From assembly GCA_047519745.1 (NCBI GenBank), contig JAPVSJ010000074.1:14320-78319 (forward strand): a DNA stretch of 64,000 nucleotides, in the 5' to 3' direction. Below are positions 49,310 to 59,918 of the stretch, piece by piece; within the stretch, counting starts at the first letter, position 1; the number at the start of each line of letters is the position of its first letter. The DNA is from VRUE01 sp047519745. GTDB lineage: Bacteria > Actinomycetota > Thermoleophilia > Solirubrobacterales > 70-9. The translations under genes and the position numbers were made by a program. The notes beneath the pieces are model-generated. The model ran no database searches and had not been told where the DNA came from. It saw only the letters and a program-made list of their open reading frames with translations.

Positions 49310-50170
49310 CCCCGCATCGACGGTCAACCACCCACCTCGCGCCTGCTCCTTGCCTGCCCCGACCGGCCCGGCCTGATCGCCGCCGTCAGCGGCTTTCTCG
49401 CCGACGCCGGGCGCAACATCATCGACGCCGACCAGCACTCGAGCCAGGAGGGGCGCTTTTTCATGCGGATGGCCTTCGACCCCGCGCCTGACGACGAGCG
49501 GGAGGCGCTCCAGCTGCGCTTCGAGGAGGAGATCGCCGGGCCGCTGCGGATGGACCACCACTTCGCCGAGTCGAGCGAACGCAAGCGGGTGGCGCTCATG
49601 GTCTCGCGCGAGGACCACTGCCTCTCCGACCTGCTCTGGCGCTGGCGCAGCGGCGAGCTCGGCGCCGAGGTCGTCGCCGTCGTCTCCAACCATCCCGACC
49701 ACGCCGACCAGGTCACCTCGCTCGGCCTCCCCTTCCATCACGTGCCGGTTGCCGAAGCCGACAGGGAGGCCGCCGAGGCACAGGTCCTCGAGTTGCTCGG
49801 CGGCGAGATCGACCTGCTCGTCCTCGCCCGCTACATGCAGATCCTCTCCGCCGGCTTCCTCGCCCGGCTCGACGCGCCGGCGATCAACATCCACCACAGC
49901 TTCCTGCCCGCCTTCGTCGGCGCCGACCCCTACGCCCGCGCCCACGAGCGCGGCGTCAAGCTGATCGGGGCCACCGCCCACTACGTCACCGAGGAGCTCG
50001 ACGCGGGACCGATCATCGACCAGGACGTGACCCGGGTCAGCCATCGCGACGAGGTCGGCGACCTGATGCGGATCGGCCGCGACATCGAGCGCCTCGTCCT
50101 CGCCCGCGCCGTGATGGCCCACCTCGACGACCGGGTCCTCCTGGACGGGGATCGGACGATTGTCTTCTGA
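49214..50170 (+). CDS. purU: formyltetrahydrofolate deformylase
   Basis: Open frame from GTG 49214, but homology begins only at about 49340 (LLLACPDRPGLIAAVSG, the ACT domain). The C-terminal formyl-transferase-like domain has VVSNHPDHAD, INIHHSFLPAF with the catalytic Asn-His pair, and IGATAHYVTEELDAGPII. Releases formate from 10-formyl-THF. Between 49217 and the homology start there is no ATG, GTG or TTG in frame, so the true start is either the distant GTG (95 bases into the divergent ATPase gene) or a non-standard codon such as ATC at 49316 or CTG at 49343. Confidence 0.9.
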   Translation: MQDPAGDDQGQRHEREQPGARLAADHCLNRNHPRIDGQPPTSRLLLACPDRPGLIAAVSGFLADAGRNIIDADQHSSQEGRFFMRMAFDPAPDDEREALQLRFEEEIAGPLRMDHHFAESSERKRVALMVSREDHCLSDLLWRWRSGELGAEVVAVVSNHPDHADQVTSLGLPFHHVPVAEADREAAEAQVLELLGGEIDLLVLARYMQILSAGFLARLDAPAINIHHSFLPAFVGADPYARAHERGVKLIGATAHYVTEELDAGPIIDQDVTRVSHRDEVGDLMRIGRDIERLVLARAVMAHLDDRVLLDGDRTIVF

Positions 50171-50212
50171 CGTCCTGGCTGGCCAGCCAGTTTTCGCGCT
50201 AAGGTGCGGTCG

Positions 50213-51571
50213 ATGGAGCAGGCGACGCTTTCACGCCCGGCCGCGCTGAGCCCGGCCCCATTTCCACCGGGGTCGAAGCTGCCAGCGATCGCCCAGGCTG
50301 TCCGCTACGTGCGCGGGCCGCTCAGCTTCCTGACCGAGCTCCAGCGCCGCCACGGCGACATCTTCTCGGTCTCGTTCCCCTACTTCGGCAAGGTCGTCTA
50401 CGTCGCCGACCCGGCGATGGTCAAAGCCGTCTTCACCGGCTCGCCCGAGCAGTTCCACGCCGGCGAGGCGAACGCGACGGTGCTGGAGCCCGCGCTTGGG
50501 CCGAACTCGGTCCTGACCCTCGATGACGCGCCTCACATGCAGCAGCGCAAGCTGCTGCTGCCGCCGTTCCACGGCGAGCGGATCGAGCATTACGGCGAGC
50601 TGATGCGCGAGGTCACCCTGCGTGAGATGGAGAGCTGGCCGGTCGGCAAGCCGTTCGCGCTGCGGCGCCACACGCAGCGGATCACCCTGGCGGTGATCAT
50701 GCGGGCCGTCTTCGGCGTCCACGACGAGGACCGGCTCGCCCGCTTCGAGGGTTTGATCGAGACCTTCGCCAGCCGGGTCAACGCGATCACGGCCTTCCCG
50801 ATGCTGCGCCGCAACCTCGGTCGCTGGAGTCCCTGGCCACGGTTCCTGCGCGCCCGCGAGGCGCTCGACGAGTTCATCTACGAGGAGATCGCGCTGAGGC
50901 GGAGTGAGGTCGAGTCCGGCGAGGAGGAGCACGACGACGTGCTCTCGCTGCTGCTCTCGGCCCGCCACGACGACGGCAGCGCGATGAGCGACGAAGAGCT
51001 GCGCGACGAGCTGGTGACGGTGCTCGGCGCCGGGCACGAGACCACGGCGACTGCCCTCGCCTGGGCGATGGAGCGACTGCTGCGCACGCCGCGGGCGCTG
51101 GGGGCGCTGCGCGAGTCGCTGGCGGCCGGCGAGGACGACTACCTCGACGCGACGATCAAGGAGACGCTGCGGGCGCGGCCGGTAATCGTCGACGTGGCGC
51201 GCAAGCTCACCGCGCCGGCGAGCATTGGCGGCTACGAGCTCCCCGCAGGCACCTTCGTCATGCCGGCAATCGCCGCGATGCACTACCGCGAGGACCTCTT
51301 CCCGGACCCGGAGGAGTTCCGGCCGGAGCGCTTCCTCGAGGGCAAGCCCGACAGCTACGTCTGGATCCCCTTCGGCGGCGGCGTGCGCCGCTGCATCGGC
51401 GCCGCCTTCGCCGAATACGAGATGCGGATCGTCCTGCGCACGATCCTGGAGCGAGCCGAGCTCAGCACCCCCCACCCGAGGCCGGAAAAGGTCAAGGTCC
51501 GCAACATCACCCTGGCGCCGGGAAGGGGCGCCCGGGTCGTGCTCGACCGCCCGCTCAGAGCGAAGACCTGA
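50213..51571 (+). CDS. cytochrome P450
   Basis: 452 residues. I-helix LGAGHETTATALAW, the ExxR motif in KETLRARPV, and the haem loop FGGGVRRCIGAAFAEYE with the proximal Cys. Substrate unknown; no ferredoxin or reductase gene is adjacent. TAAGGT ends 7 bases before the ATG at 50213. Overlaps the convergent gene by 17 bases. Confidence 0.95.
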   Translation: MEQATLSRPAALSPAPFPPGSKLPAIAQAVRYVRGPLSFLTELQRRHGDIFSVSFPYFGKVVYVADPAMVKAVFTGSPEQFHAGEANATVLEPALGPNSVLTLDDAPHMQQRKLLLPPFHGERIEHYGELMREVTLREMESWPVGKPFALRRHTQRITLAVIMRAVFGVHDEDRLARFEGLIETFASRVNAITAFPMLRRNLGRWSPWPRFLRAREALDEFIYEEIALRRSEVESGEEEHDDVLSLLLSARHDDGSAMSDEELRDELVTVLGAGHETTATALAWAMERLLRTPRALGALRESLAAGEDDYLDATIKETLRARPVIVDVARKLTAPASIGGYELPAGTFVMPAIAAMHYREDLFPDPEEFRPERFLEGKPDSYVWIPFGGGVRRCIGAAFAEYEMRIVLRTILERAELSTPHPRPEKVKVRNITLAPGRGARVVLDRPLRAKT

Positions 51572-52580
51572 CTATTTCCTCGAACTTCGCTTCGTAGCGG
51601 CCCGCGTGCGCCGCGATGTATTCGGCGTCCGGCCGGTTGCGGCCAGGGTGCGCCGGGTCGAGGCGGCTCAGCAGGGCGGGGACGTCGAGCTCGACCGGCG
51701 CGTACCTCACCCGCTCCCTGCGTGTCGTCCATCGCCTGACTCGCCGCCCGATCGGCTCGTGGCCGATGTCCCGGCAGACCTGCCGGTAGAACCACTTGCA
51801 GGCGTAGGCGTAGCCGACCAGCCGCAGCCAGAAGATCGGGTTGTCCCTGGGGCGGAACTCGTGCAGGAGCTCCTTCACCGGCTTCAGGTCCTGATGGAAC
51901 TCGGCATGTTCCTCGGGGTCGTCCCAGCGTTCGATGAACTCGGGGTGGCTGAAGCAGCGGCTCTCGGCCGGCGTGGCGCCCTTCTCGACCAGCGCCGCGG
52001 CCGCCCGGCGCAGATAGCTGGCGCGGATCCGCTGAAAGCGATGCCCGTCCGACGGCGCCCGCTTCTGGCGCCGTCCGTTCTCCGGCTCCGGGTCCCAGCA
52101 GCTGTGCATGTCGAACCCGACCAGCTCGCCGTCCCCGTCGAATGTCTTGCCGATCCACTCCCCGCTGAGCATCTCGATCCCGGCGTGGCTGAAGCGCAGC
52201 AGGTCGGTCATGATCGGGTCGACGATCAGGTCGGCGTCGAACGTCTGCTTCTCGACCAGCTCGCCGACCGCCAGCGGCCGCAGCAGCCGGTAGACCATCA
52301 TGCCGGCGGCGTGGTACGCGGCCGGGTCGGCCTCCTCCGGGCTGGTCGAGAGGTCGTGGTCTTCGACCGTCTCGCGGTCGTAGTGGACGAGCCGCCGCGC
52401 AAACGACCGCGTCTCGAGGAAGAGCTCGAGCCGCGAAGCGCCCGTCGCGACGAGCAGGCGCGAGCGCGCCTCGTAGCGGTGGCGAAGCTCCTCGATGGCG
52501 CGGTTGGACCGGTACGCCAGCAGCGCCGAGAGAAGCGAGACGACGATCGCGCCCAGCGCCGTGACCATTGCCGCATCCAC
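51555..52580 (-). CDS. hypothetical protein with N-terminal membrane anchor
   Basis: 341 residues from a GTG at 52580 that has GGGGGAGG just upstream; an ATG at 52568 is the alternative. One membrane helix (about 6-24), then a soluble part rich in Arg, Glu, Trp and Tyr with no motif I recognise. Segments resembling lipid-modified or signalling proteins were not found. Convergent with the P450 gene. Confidence 0.65.
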   Translation of the reverse strand: MDAAMVTALGAIVVSLLSALLAYRSNRAIEELRHRYEARSRLLVATGASRLELFLETRSFARRLVHYDRETVEDHDLSTSPEEADPAAYHAAGMMVYRLLRPLAVGELVEKQTFDADLIVDPIMTDLLRFSHAGIEMLSGEWIGKTFDGDGELVGFDMHSCWDPEPENGRRQKRAPSDGHRFQRIRASYLRRAAAALVEKGATPAESRCFSHPEFIERWDDPEEHAEFHQDLKPVKELLHEFRPRDNPIFWLRLVGYAYACKWFYRQVCRDIGHEPIGRRVRRWTTRRERVRYAPVELDVPALLSRLDPAHPGRNRPDAEYIAAHAGRYEAKFEEIVRSSL

Positions 52581-52651
52581 CTCAGCCTCCCCCTTTCCGA
52601 ATCGCTCGGGAAGAACATATCGGCCGCGATCGCGTCTCGCGAGCGGGCGGG

Positions 52652-54562
<1,911 letters not shown>

Positions 54563-54585
54563 CGGCGTCTACGTTACGAGAGCGG

Positions 54586-55278
54586 CTATTGGGCGATCAG
54601 CGCGATCGCCCCTCGGGCGATCATCAGGATGCCCAGGCTCGTCGCAACTCGGATGCCCCAGATGCGGCCGCGTTCGCTCAGCCTGGCCTTGAAGCGCTCG
54701 ATTGCCCTCGGGGTCCAGTCGGGGGCGAAGGTGTAGGCGAGGAGGGGGATCTCGAGCAGCATCAGCATGATCACGTTGAAGGCGACGACGGTGAGGACGG
54801 TGAGCGGGTCGGCGAGGTTCTCGTCGGAGATCCGGTAGAGGGCGGTGATGTAGGTGGCGCCGGGCAGCGTGAGCAGGGCGCCGACGACGAAGGTGGTGCG
54901 GGCGGAGCCGCGGCCGAGGGCCTCCTGCCAGCGCGGCGGCCCAGACTTGTCCTTGCCCTTGGCGGCTTTGCGCTCACGGCGGCGCTCGACCAGCTTCCTG
55001 TCGCGCCCCGAGTGGAGCACGAAGGCGATCGCGAGCGCCAGGCAGCCGAGCGCGATGTCCTCGCCGGGCCCGAGCGTCACTTGCGTCGTCTTGGTCAGGC
55101 CCGCGTGGCGCAGGGCGAAGACGATGACGAGGCCGAGCGTGATGCTGGTCATCGCGGCGCCGCCCAGGTAGCCCAGCAGCAGCCGCTTCGGGTGCGGCAG
55201 TAGCAACATCACGGTCGTCGCCGCCAGCAGCGTCGGGTAGAGCGCTGCCAGGAATGCAAGGAGGAAGACATCGCCCAC
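54586..55278 (-). CDS. GAP-family membrane protein (Sap-like)
   Basis: 230 residues with six hydrophobic segments and a basic cytoplasmic loop (about 95-120). The pattern, including LPGATYITALYRI and a C-terminal amphipathic helix, fits GAP/Sap (sulfolipid-1-addressing protein) transporters. In mycobacteria relatives move glycolipids across the membrane. GTG start. Confidence 0.75.
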   Translation of the reverse strand: MGDVFLLAFLAALYPTLLAATTVMLLLPHPKRLLLGYLGGAAMTSITLGLVIVFALRHAGLTKTTQVTLGPGEDIALGCLALAIAFVLHSGRDRKLVERRRERKAAKGKDKSGPPRWQEALGRGSARTTFVVGALLTLPGATYITALYRISDENLADPLTVLTVVAFNVIMLMLLEIPLLAYTFAPDWTPRAIERFKARLSERGRIWGIRVATSLGILMIARGAIALIAQ

Positions 55279-55319
55279 GGGAGATGAACCTACTGTGCCG
55301 ACACCCGTAACCTCAAGCG

Positions 55320-55829
55320 ATGGACCGCGAGGAACTGAGAGCCACCCAGGCGCCGCTCAAGCAACGCTACGAGCAGGATCCTGAGGCGGCCGTGGTGACG
55401 CTGAAGGCGAGCGGCAGCCTCGGCGAGGGCGTCTCCTGCTCGGTCGACACCGGCCGAGCCCTGGCAGAGGCGGGCCTGCACCCCGCCTCGGGTGGCGACG
55501 GCACCCAGCTCTGCTCAGGCGACATGCTGCTCGAGGCCCTCGTCGCCTGCGCCGGCGTAACCCTGCGCGCAGTCGCCACCTCACTCGGGATCTCGGTCGA
55601 GTCGGGCAAGGTTCGGGCCGAGGGAGAGCTCGACTTCCGTGGCACCCTTGCCGTCGACCGCGACGCTCCGGTCGGCTTCCGCGCGATCCGCCTCGACTTC
55701 GACCTCGACACCGACGCAAGCGAGGACGAGCTCGCGACCCTGCTGAAGCTGACCGAGCGCTACTGCGTCGTCTTCCAGACCCTGAGCACGCCACCGGCGC
55801 TCTCGGCGTCTATGGCGACGAAGTCGTAG
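55320..55829 (+). CDS. OsmC-family peroxide reductase-like protein
   Basis: 169 residues. The two redox cysteines of the family are visible in LEALVACAGVTLR and TERYCVVF. Family members reduce organic hydroperoxides or act on thiol substrates. TAACCT ends 6 bases before the ATG (leaderless). Its stop is 5 bases from the 3' end of the convergent tmRNA gene. Confidence 0.9.
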   Translation: MDREELRATQAPLKQRYEQDPEAAVVTLKASGSLGEGVSCSVDTGRALAEAGLHPASGGDGTQLCSGDMLLEALVACAGVTLRAVATSLGISVESGKVRAEGELDFRGTLAVDRDAPVGFRAIRLDFDLDTDASEDELATLLKLTERYCVVFQTLSTPPALSASMATKS

Positions 55830-55833
55830 TTCA

Positions 55834-56192
55834 GTGGAGGCGGTCGGAATTGAACCGACGTCTCTGGCCGTAGCGCGAAGGTTTCTACAGGTTTAGCCGG
55901 CGCTTGATTCTCGTCTCCCGGGGTCCGCGCCGGCGGGCACTGCGGGAGATAAAGCCCTCTGAAATGTCCCCTTGCGGACGGGGCGATCCGCCTGGGTAAG
56001 CCCGCAATTGAAGCCGGTGCCCCCCTCCGCGGGCGGGAGAGGGCCGACTCTCACTCACCTAGATCTAACTAGGCAGCGAGGGCGAACTCATGGTCCGCAC
56101 GTATTGGTTGGTGCCGGGGTTTAACGAGGCCTCCGGCAACCTCGACCTGCGACCGTTCGCACGGACCGACCAGATCGAAGCCTGTCGCCCCC
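55834..56192 (-). ncRNA. ssrA: transfer-messenger RNA (tmRNA)
   Basis: About 359 bases, one-piece form. The 5' end GGGGGCGACAGGCTTCGA pairs with the 3' end CGCCTCC to form the acceptor stem, and the T arm GTCGG-TTCAATT-CCGAC is intact; CCA is not encoded. The tag reading frame ends GAC CAT GAG TTC GCC CTC GCT GCC TAG, giving a peptide ending DHEFALAA. The resume codon is probably the GCG before GAC, but this is uncertain. Rescues stalled ribosomes together with SmpB, encoded 3.2 kb away. A TACAAT box lies upstream near 56210. Confidence 0.93.
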
Positions 56193-56287
56193 GTGCTATG
56201 TCTGCGTCGATTGTACGCTGCCCGTGAGTGCGGAGCGAACAAGCGTGCATATCTGATTCTTCGCGCCGTGAGCGGAGCGCGAATCAG

Positions 56288-57661
56288 ATGTCGCCGGAGC
56301 GCGAATTCGACGCGATCGTGATCGGCGCCGGCGCCCCGGGCGAGGTCTGCGCGGGACGCCTCGCCGACGGCGGGCTCTCGGTGGCGATCGTCGAGAGCCA
56401 CCTGGTCGGCGGCGAATGCTCCTACTACGCCTGCATGCCGTCGAAGGCGCTGCTGCGGCCCGGCGAGCTGCTGGCCGAGGCGCGCCGGGTGCCTGGAATC
56501 CCCGCCGGAGCCGGCCTCGACCCACAGGCGGTCCTCGACCGGCGCGACGAGGTGATCCACGACCTCGACGACTCCGCGCAATTGCCCTGGCTCGAAGAAC
56601 GCGGCATCGAGCTGTTCCGCGGCGAGGGACAGCTCGACGGCGAGCGCCGGGTCATCGTCGGCGAGACTACGCTGACCGCCCGCCGGGCCGTGGTCGTGGC
56701 TACCGGCAGCGGCGCGGCGATACCGCCGATCGACGGCCTCGACTCGGTCCGGACCTGGAACAACCGCGACGCGACGACCTCCAAGCGGGTGCCAGAGAGC
56801 ATGGTCGTGCTCGGCGGCGGCCCGGTCGGATCGGAGCTGGCCCAGGCCTGGTCGACGCTGGGGACCAAGGTCACCCTGGTCGAGGGCGAGGACCGTCTCC
56901 TGCCCCGCGAGGAGCCCTTCGCGGGCGAGCAGGTCGCCGCCTCGCTGCGCGACTCCTACCGGGTCGACGTGCGCATCGGGGTGCTCGCCGAGCGGGTCTC
57001 CTCGGACAGCGGCGGAGTCACAGTCGAGCTGAACGACGGCGACCGAGTGGAGGCGGAGGAGCTGCTCGTTGCGATCGGCCGCGTCCCCCGCACCAAGGAG
57101 ATCGGCCTCGATTCGGCTGGCGTCGAACCTGGCGAGCACGGCTTCCTCGAGACCGACGCGCGCCTCCGCGTTGGCGGCCGCGAGTGGCTCTACGCCGTAG
57201 GCGACGTCAACGGCCGCGCGCTCTTCACTCACATGGGCAAGTACCAGGCCTGGATCGCCGCCGAGAACGTTCTCGGTCGCGAGGTCGAGTCGATCGCCGA
57301 AGGCATCGGCTCGCCCCGCGTCACCTTCACCGACCCCCAGGTCGCGGCGGCCGGCAAGACCCTTGCCCAGGCCAAAGAGGCGGGTATCGACGCGCGCGCT
57401 GTCGACGTCCCCACCGACGGCACCGCGGGCGCCAGCTTTCAGGGGAAGGACACCGGTGGAACCTCCCGGTTCGTAGTCGACCAAGACAAGCAAATGATCG
57501 TAGGCGCCACCTTCACCGGCTTCGAGACGGCGGACTTCCTACACGCCGCAACCATCGCAATCTTGGGAGAAGTGCCCCTGTCTCGACTGCGCCACGCAAT
57601 CCCTGCCTACCCAACGCGCAGCGAGGTCTGGCTAAAGCTGCTCGAGGCATACGAGAGCTGA
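56288..57661 (+). CDS. FAD/NAD(P)-dependent disulfide-reductase-family flavoprotein
   Basis: 457 residues. N-terminal FAD motif VIGAGAPGEVCAGRLADGG, redox-like site GGECSYYACMPSKALL with a C-X4-C pair, NAD(P)-binding VVLGGGPVGSELAQ, and LYAVGDVNGRALFTHMGKYQ. It resembles dihydrolipoamide dehydrogenase and mercuric reductase, but the usual C-terminal HPT(L)SE motif is altered to IPAYPTRSE, so the acid-base pair is changed. Substrate unknown. Start chosen at the ATG at 56288; an inverted repeat around 56250-56286 lies just upstream. Confidence 0.85.
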   Translation: MSPEREFDAIVIGAGAPGEVCAGRLADGGLSVAIVESHLVGGECSYYACMPSKALLRPGELLAEARRVPGIPAGAGLDPQAVLDRRDEVIHDLDDSAQLPWLEERGIELFRGEGQLDGERRVIVGETTLTARRAVVVATGSGAAIPPIDGLDSVRTWNNRDATTSKRVPESMVVLGGGPVGSELAQAWSTLGTKVTLVEGEDRLLPREEPFAGEQVAASLRDSYRVDVRIGVLAERVSSDSGGVTVELNDGDRVEAEELLVAIGRVPRTKEIGLDSAGVEPGEHGFLETDARLRVGGREWLYAVGDVNGRALFTHMGKYQAWIAAENVLGREVESIAEGIGSPRVTFTDPQVAAAGKTLAQAKEAGIDARAVDVPTDGTAGASFQGKDTGGTSRFVVDQDKQMIVGATFTGFETADFLHAATIAILGEVPLSRLRHAIPAYPTRSEVWLKLLEAYES

Positions 57662-57669
57662 ATCGGTCA

Positions 57670-57809
57670 GGTGGTCGCGGCAGGCTTCCGCGGGAGCCTC
57701 GCGAAGCGGCGCACCGGCGAGAGACCCTTGCCGCGAAGCGGCAGCAACATCATGAGCGGAGCGTCAGCGAAGCGAATCTGGGCTCCCGCGGGAGACTGCC
57801 GCGGCCACC
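57670..57809. repeat. large palindromic element between convergent genes
   Basis: Arms of 29 bases (57670-57698 and 57781-57809) are complementary at 26 positions around an 82-base centre that itself contains repeats of GCGAAGCGGC. It fills nearly all of the 150-base gap between two convergent genes. May be a terminator, a REP-like element or a structured RNA; it differs in sequence from the 44756/45994 family. Confidence 0.6.
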
Positions 57810-57814
57810 GGTAG

Positions 57815-59416
57815 CTAGACCCGCGAACGCCGCTTCAGGTTTTCAGCGAACTCCCTGGGCAACCCGGGGATCTCGTCCAGTTCGTCGACCGACTGGAAAC
57901 GCCCGACCCGCTCGCGGTGGGCAAGTAGGCGCGTTGCCTGGGTCACGGAGAGACCCTGGGCCCGGAGCTGCTCGAAGCTGACGTTGTTGAGTTCGATCGT
58001 CTCCCCGGCGGGCGTCGCGGAAGGCGGCGTCGGCTCGGGTGGCGCCGGCGGCCCAGGCTGAGGCGTGGGCTGTGGCGGCGCGGGGGGCGGACCGGGCTGT
58101 GGCTCCGGTGCGGGTGGTGGAGGCGCTGGAGCCGGTGGCTGGGGCGTCGGCACCGGGGGTGGCTGTGGGGTCTGCATCTGAATCGGCGGCTCCGGTGGCA
58201 GAGGCTGCGGGTTCAGCGGTGGCGGAACCGCTCCGCCCTGCACCGAGCCGAGCACGGCCCGCTCCGCCTCTTCGGCACGTCGCTCGGCCTCCCGAGCGCG
58301 CTCCTCGGCCTGGGCGACGCTTTCCTCGATCTCGCGCAATCGCTGCTGACGCTCGGTTTCCTGCGCTTTCAGCTGCGCAAGGCGCTCGGCCTCCGCGGCG
58401 CGTCGCTCCGCCGCCTTGGTCCGCTCCTCGATCTGGCGCAGGCGCTCCTGCGCTTCGGCGAGCGAGCGCTCCTGCGCTTCGCGCCCCTGCTGCAGGCGGT
58501 GCTCGGCCGTCTGCAGGTCAGGCGCCGGCGCCGCTGAGGGCGGCGGCGGGACCGCGGCCATGCTCTGCGTCGTCTGCCCGGCCTCGGCCTGCGCTCGCCG
58601 TGCCTCGGCCTCGCGCTGAAGTCGCTCCGCCTCCTCGATGCGCCGATCCGCCTCGGAGCGGATCCGCTCCTCCTCGCGCTGGATTTCGGCCACCTTGTCG
58701 TGGACGCGCTGTTCGGCCACTGCCGGGTCGTATCCCCCGGGAGGGAGGGGCGGAGCACCAGGCTGAGGCTGTACCGGTGGGGGTGGGGGGAGCGGCGGGG
58801 GCACCGCGGCAGGGGGGACCGGCGGCGGAGTGGCCTGCGCGGCTGACGGAGGAGCGGCCTGGGGCTGTTGCGGCTGAGCGAGCTGCTGCACCGGCGGAAC
58901 CGGCGGCCGTTGAGCGCTCGCCGCGCTCTCCTGCTCGAACAACGCCCGCTCCTGTGCGGCGCGGGCGGCGGCCAGCTCACGCTCGGCCTTGGCCGCGTCC
59001 TTCTTGCCGCGACGGCCGCCGCGGCCGCCCGTAGCCGGCTTGCCGCGGCGTTCGGCCCGTTTCCTCGCCCGCTCTTCGCGGCGCCGCTTCGCTTCTTCCT
59101 GGCTGCGCTTGCGATGCTCGGCGCGGGCGGTGCGCTGTTGCAGGCGAGCCTGCTTGCGCTTCTCCTTGGCGCTCAGCGGCTTTCCCGACGGCGGCGGCGG
59201 CGCGGACGGCGCGACTGCCGGCGCCGGCGACTGCAGCGGCGGCGCCTGCGGTGGCAGCGGAGCCGAGGGCGCCGCGGCGGCGCCTGCGGTCTTCTTCTCC
59301 TTCTCCTTGCTGCGCCGCTGAGTGACTCTGATCACGAGCAGCAGGAGCAGGACAGCGACCACCAGCCCGGCGACGAGGTACTCGACATGGTCGCTGACGA
59401 AGTTGGCCATGATCAT
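57815..59416 (-). CDS. membrane-anchored, Pro-rich coiled-coil protein with C-terminal HhH
   Basis: 533 residues. One membrane helix (about 11-31), a basic Lys/Arg/Glu segment (about 40-155), long Pro/Gln/Ala-rich stretches, a central Glu/Arg/Ala heptad region likely to be coiled coil (about 230-395), another Pro-rich segment, and a C-terminal helix-hairpin-helix motif (about 475-530: VTQATRLLAHRERVG, SVDELDEIPGLP) of the ComEA-like, DNA-binding kind. Could tether DNA to the membrane; not a recognised family. ATG at 59416 or 59410. Confidence 0.75.
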   Translation of the reverse strand: MIMANFVSDHVEYLVAGLVVAVLLLLLVIRVTQRRSKEKEKKTAGAAAAPSAPLPPQAPPLQSPAPAVAPSAPPPPSGKPLSAKEKRKQARLQQRTARAEHRKRSQEEAKRRREERARKRAERRGKPATGGRGGRRGKKDAAKAERELAAARAAQERALFEQESAASAQRPPVPPVQQLAQPQQPQAAPPSAAQATPPPVPPAAVPPPLPPPPPVQPQPGAPPLPPGGYDPAVAEQRVHDKVAEIQREEERIRSEADRRIEEAERLQREAEARRAQAEAGQTTQSMAAVPPPPSAAPAPDLQTAEHRLQQGREAQERSLAEAQERLRQIEERTKAAERRAAEAERLAQLKAQETERQQRLREIEESVAQAEERAREAERRAEEAERAVLGSVQGGAVPPPLNPQPLPPEPPIQMQTPQPPPVPTPQPPAPAPPPPAPEPQPGPPPAPPQPTPQPGPPAPPEPTPPSATPAGETIELNNVSFEQLRAQGLSVTQATRLLAHRERVGRFQSVDELDEIPGLPREFAENLKRRSRV

Positions 59417-59429
59417 GCGAAGTTCGACG

Positions 59430-59915
59430 CTACCTCATTCGGCCCTTGAATTCGCGCTCGACCTCGCGGCGCACGTCACGGTCCGCGATCTCGCGGCGCC
59501 GGTCGCGCCCCTCCTTGCCCCGCGCCAGCGCCAGCTCGACCTTCGCCCGCGAGCCTTTGAAGTAGATCCGGGTCGGGATCAGGGTCAGCCCACGCTCGGC
59601 GGTTTTGCCGACGAGGCGCTCGATCTCGGCCTTGTGCAGGAGCAGCTTGCGCGGCCGCTCCGGCTCGTGGTTCTCGCGGCTGGCCGGCTCATAGGGCGGG
59701 ATGTGGAGGTTGCGCAGCCAGACCTCGCCGTCGTTTATCACCGCGTAGGCATCGGTCATCTGCGCCTTGCCGTTGCGCAACGACTTGACCTCGGAGCCGC
59801 GCAGCACCATGCCGGCCTCGACCCTCTCGATCCACTCGAATTTGTGCCGGGCGCGGCGGTTGGTGGCGACGTCGCCCGAGGCCGGCTCGCGTTTCTTCTT
59901 CCCCTTCTTGGCCAT
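59430..59915 (-). CDS. smpB: SsrA-binding protein SmpB
   Basis: 161 residues. Core motifs: NRRARHKFEWIERVEAGMVL, GSEVKSLRNGKAQMTDAYA, and LHIPPYEPASRENHEPERPR followed by the basic tail. Binds tmRNA for trans-translation. Three bases after the RNB exonuclease gene. Confidence 0.97.
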   Translation of the reverse strand: MAKKGKKKREPASGDVATNRRARHKFEWIERVEAGMVLRGSEVKSLRNGKAQMTDAYAVINDGEVWLRNLHIPPYEPASRENHEPERPRKLLLHKAEIERLVGKTAERGLTLIPTRIYFKGSRAKVELALARGKEGRDRRREIADRDVRREVEREFKGRMR

Positions 59916-59918
59916 CGC

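Noticed and set aside
55834..56018. A tmRNA 5' end at GGAGGGGGGC near 56018
   Set aside because: It would make the RNA only about 185 bases long, pair worse with the 3' end, and exclude the ALAA tag frame; the end at 56192 gives a perfect acceptor stem.
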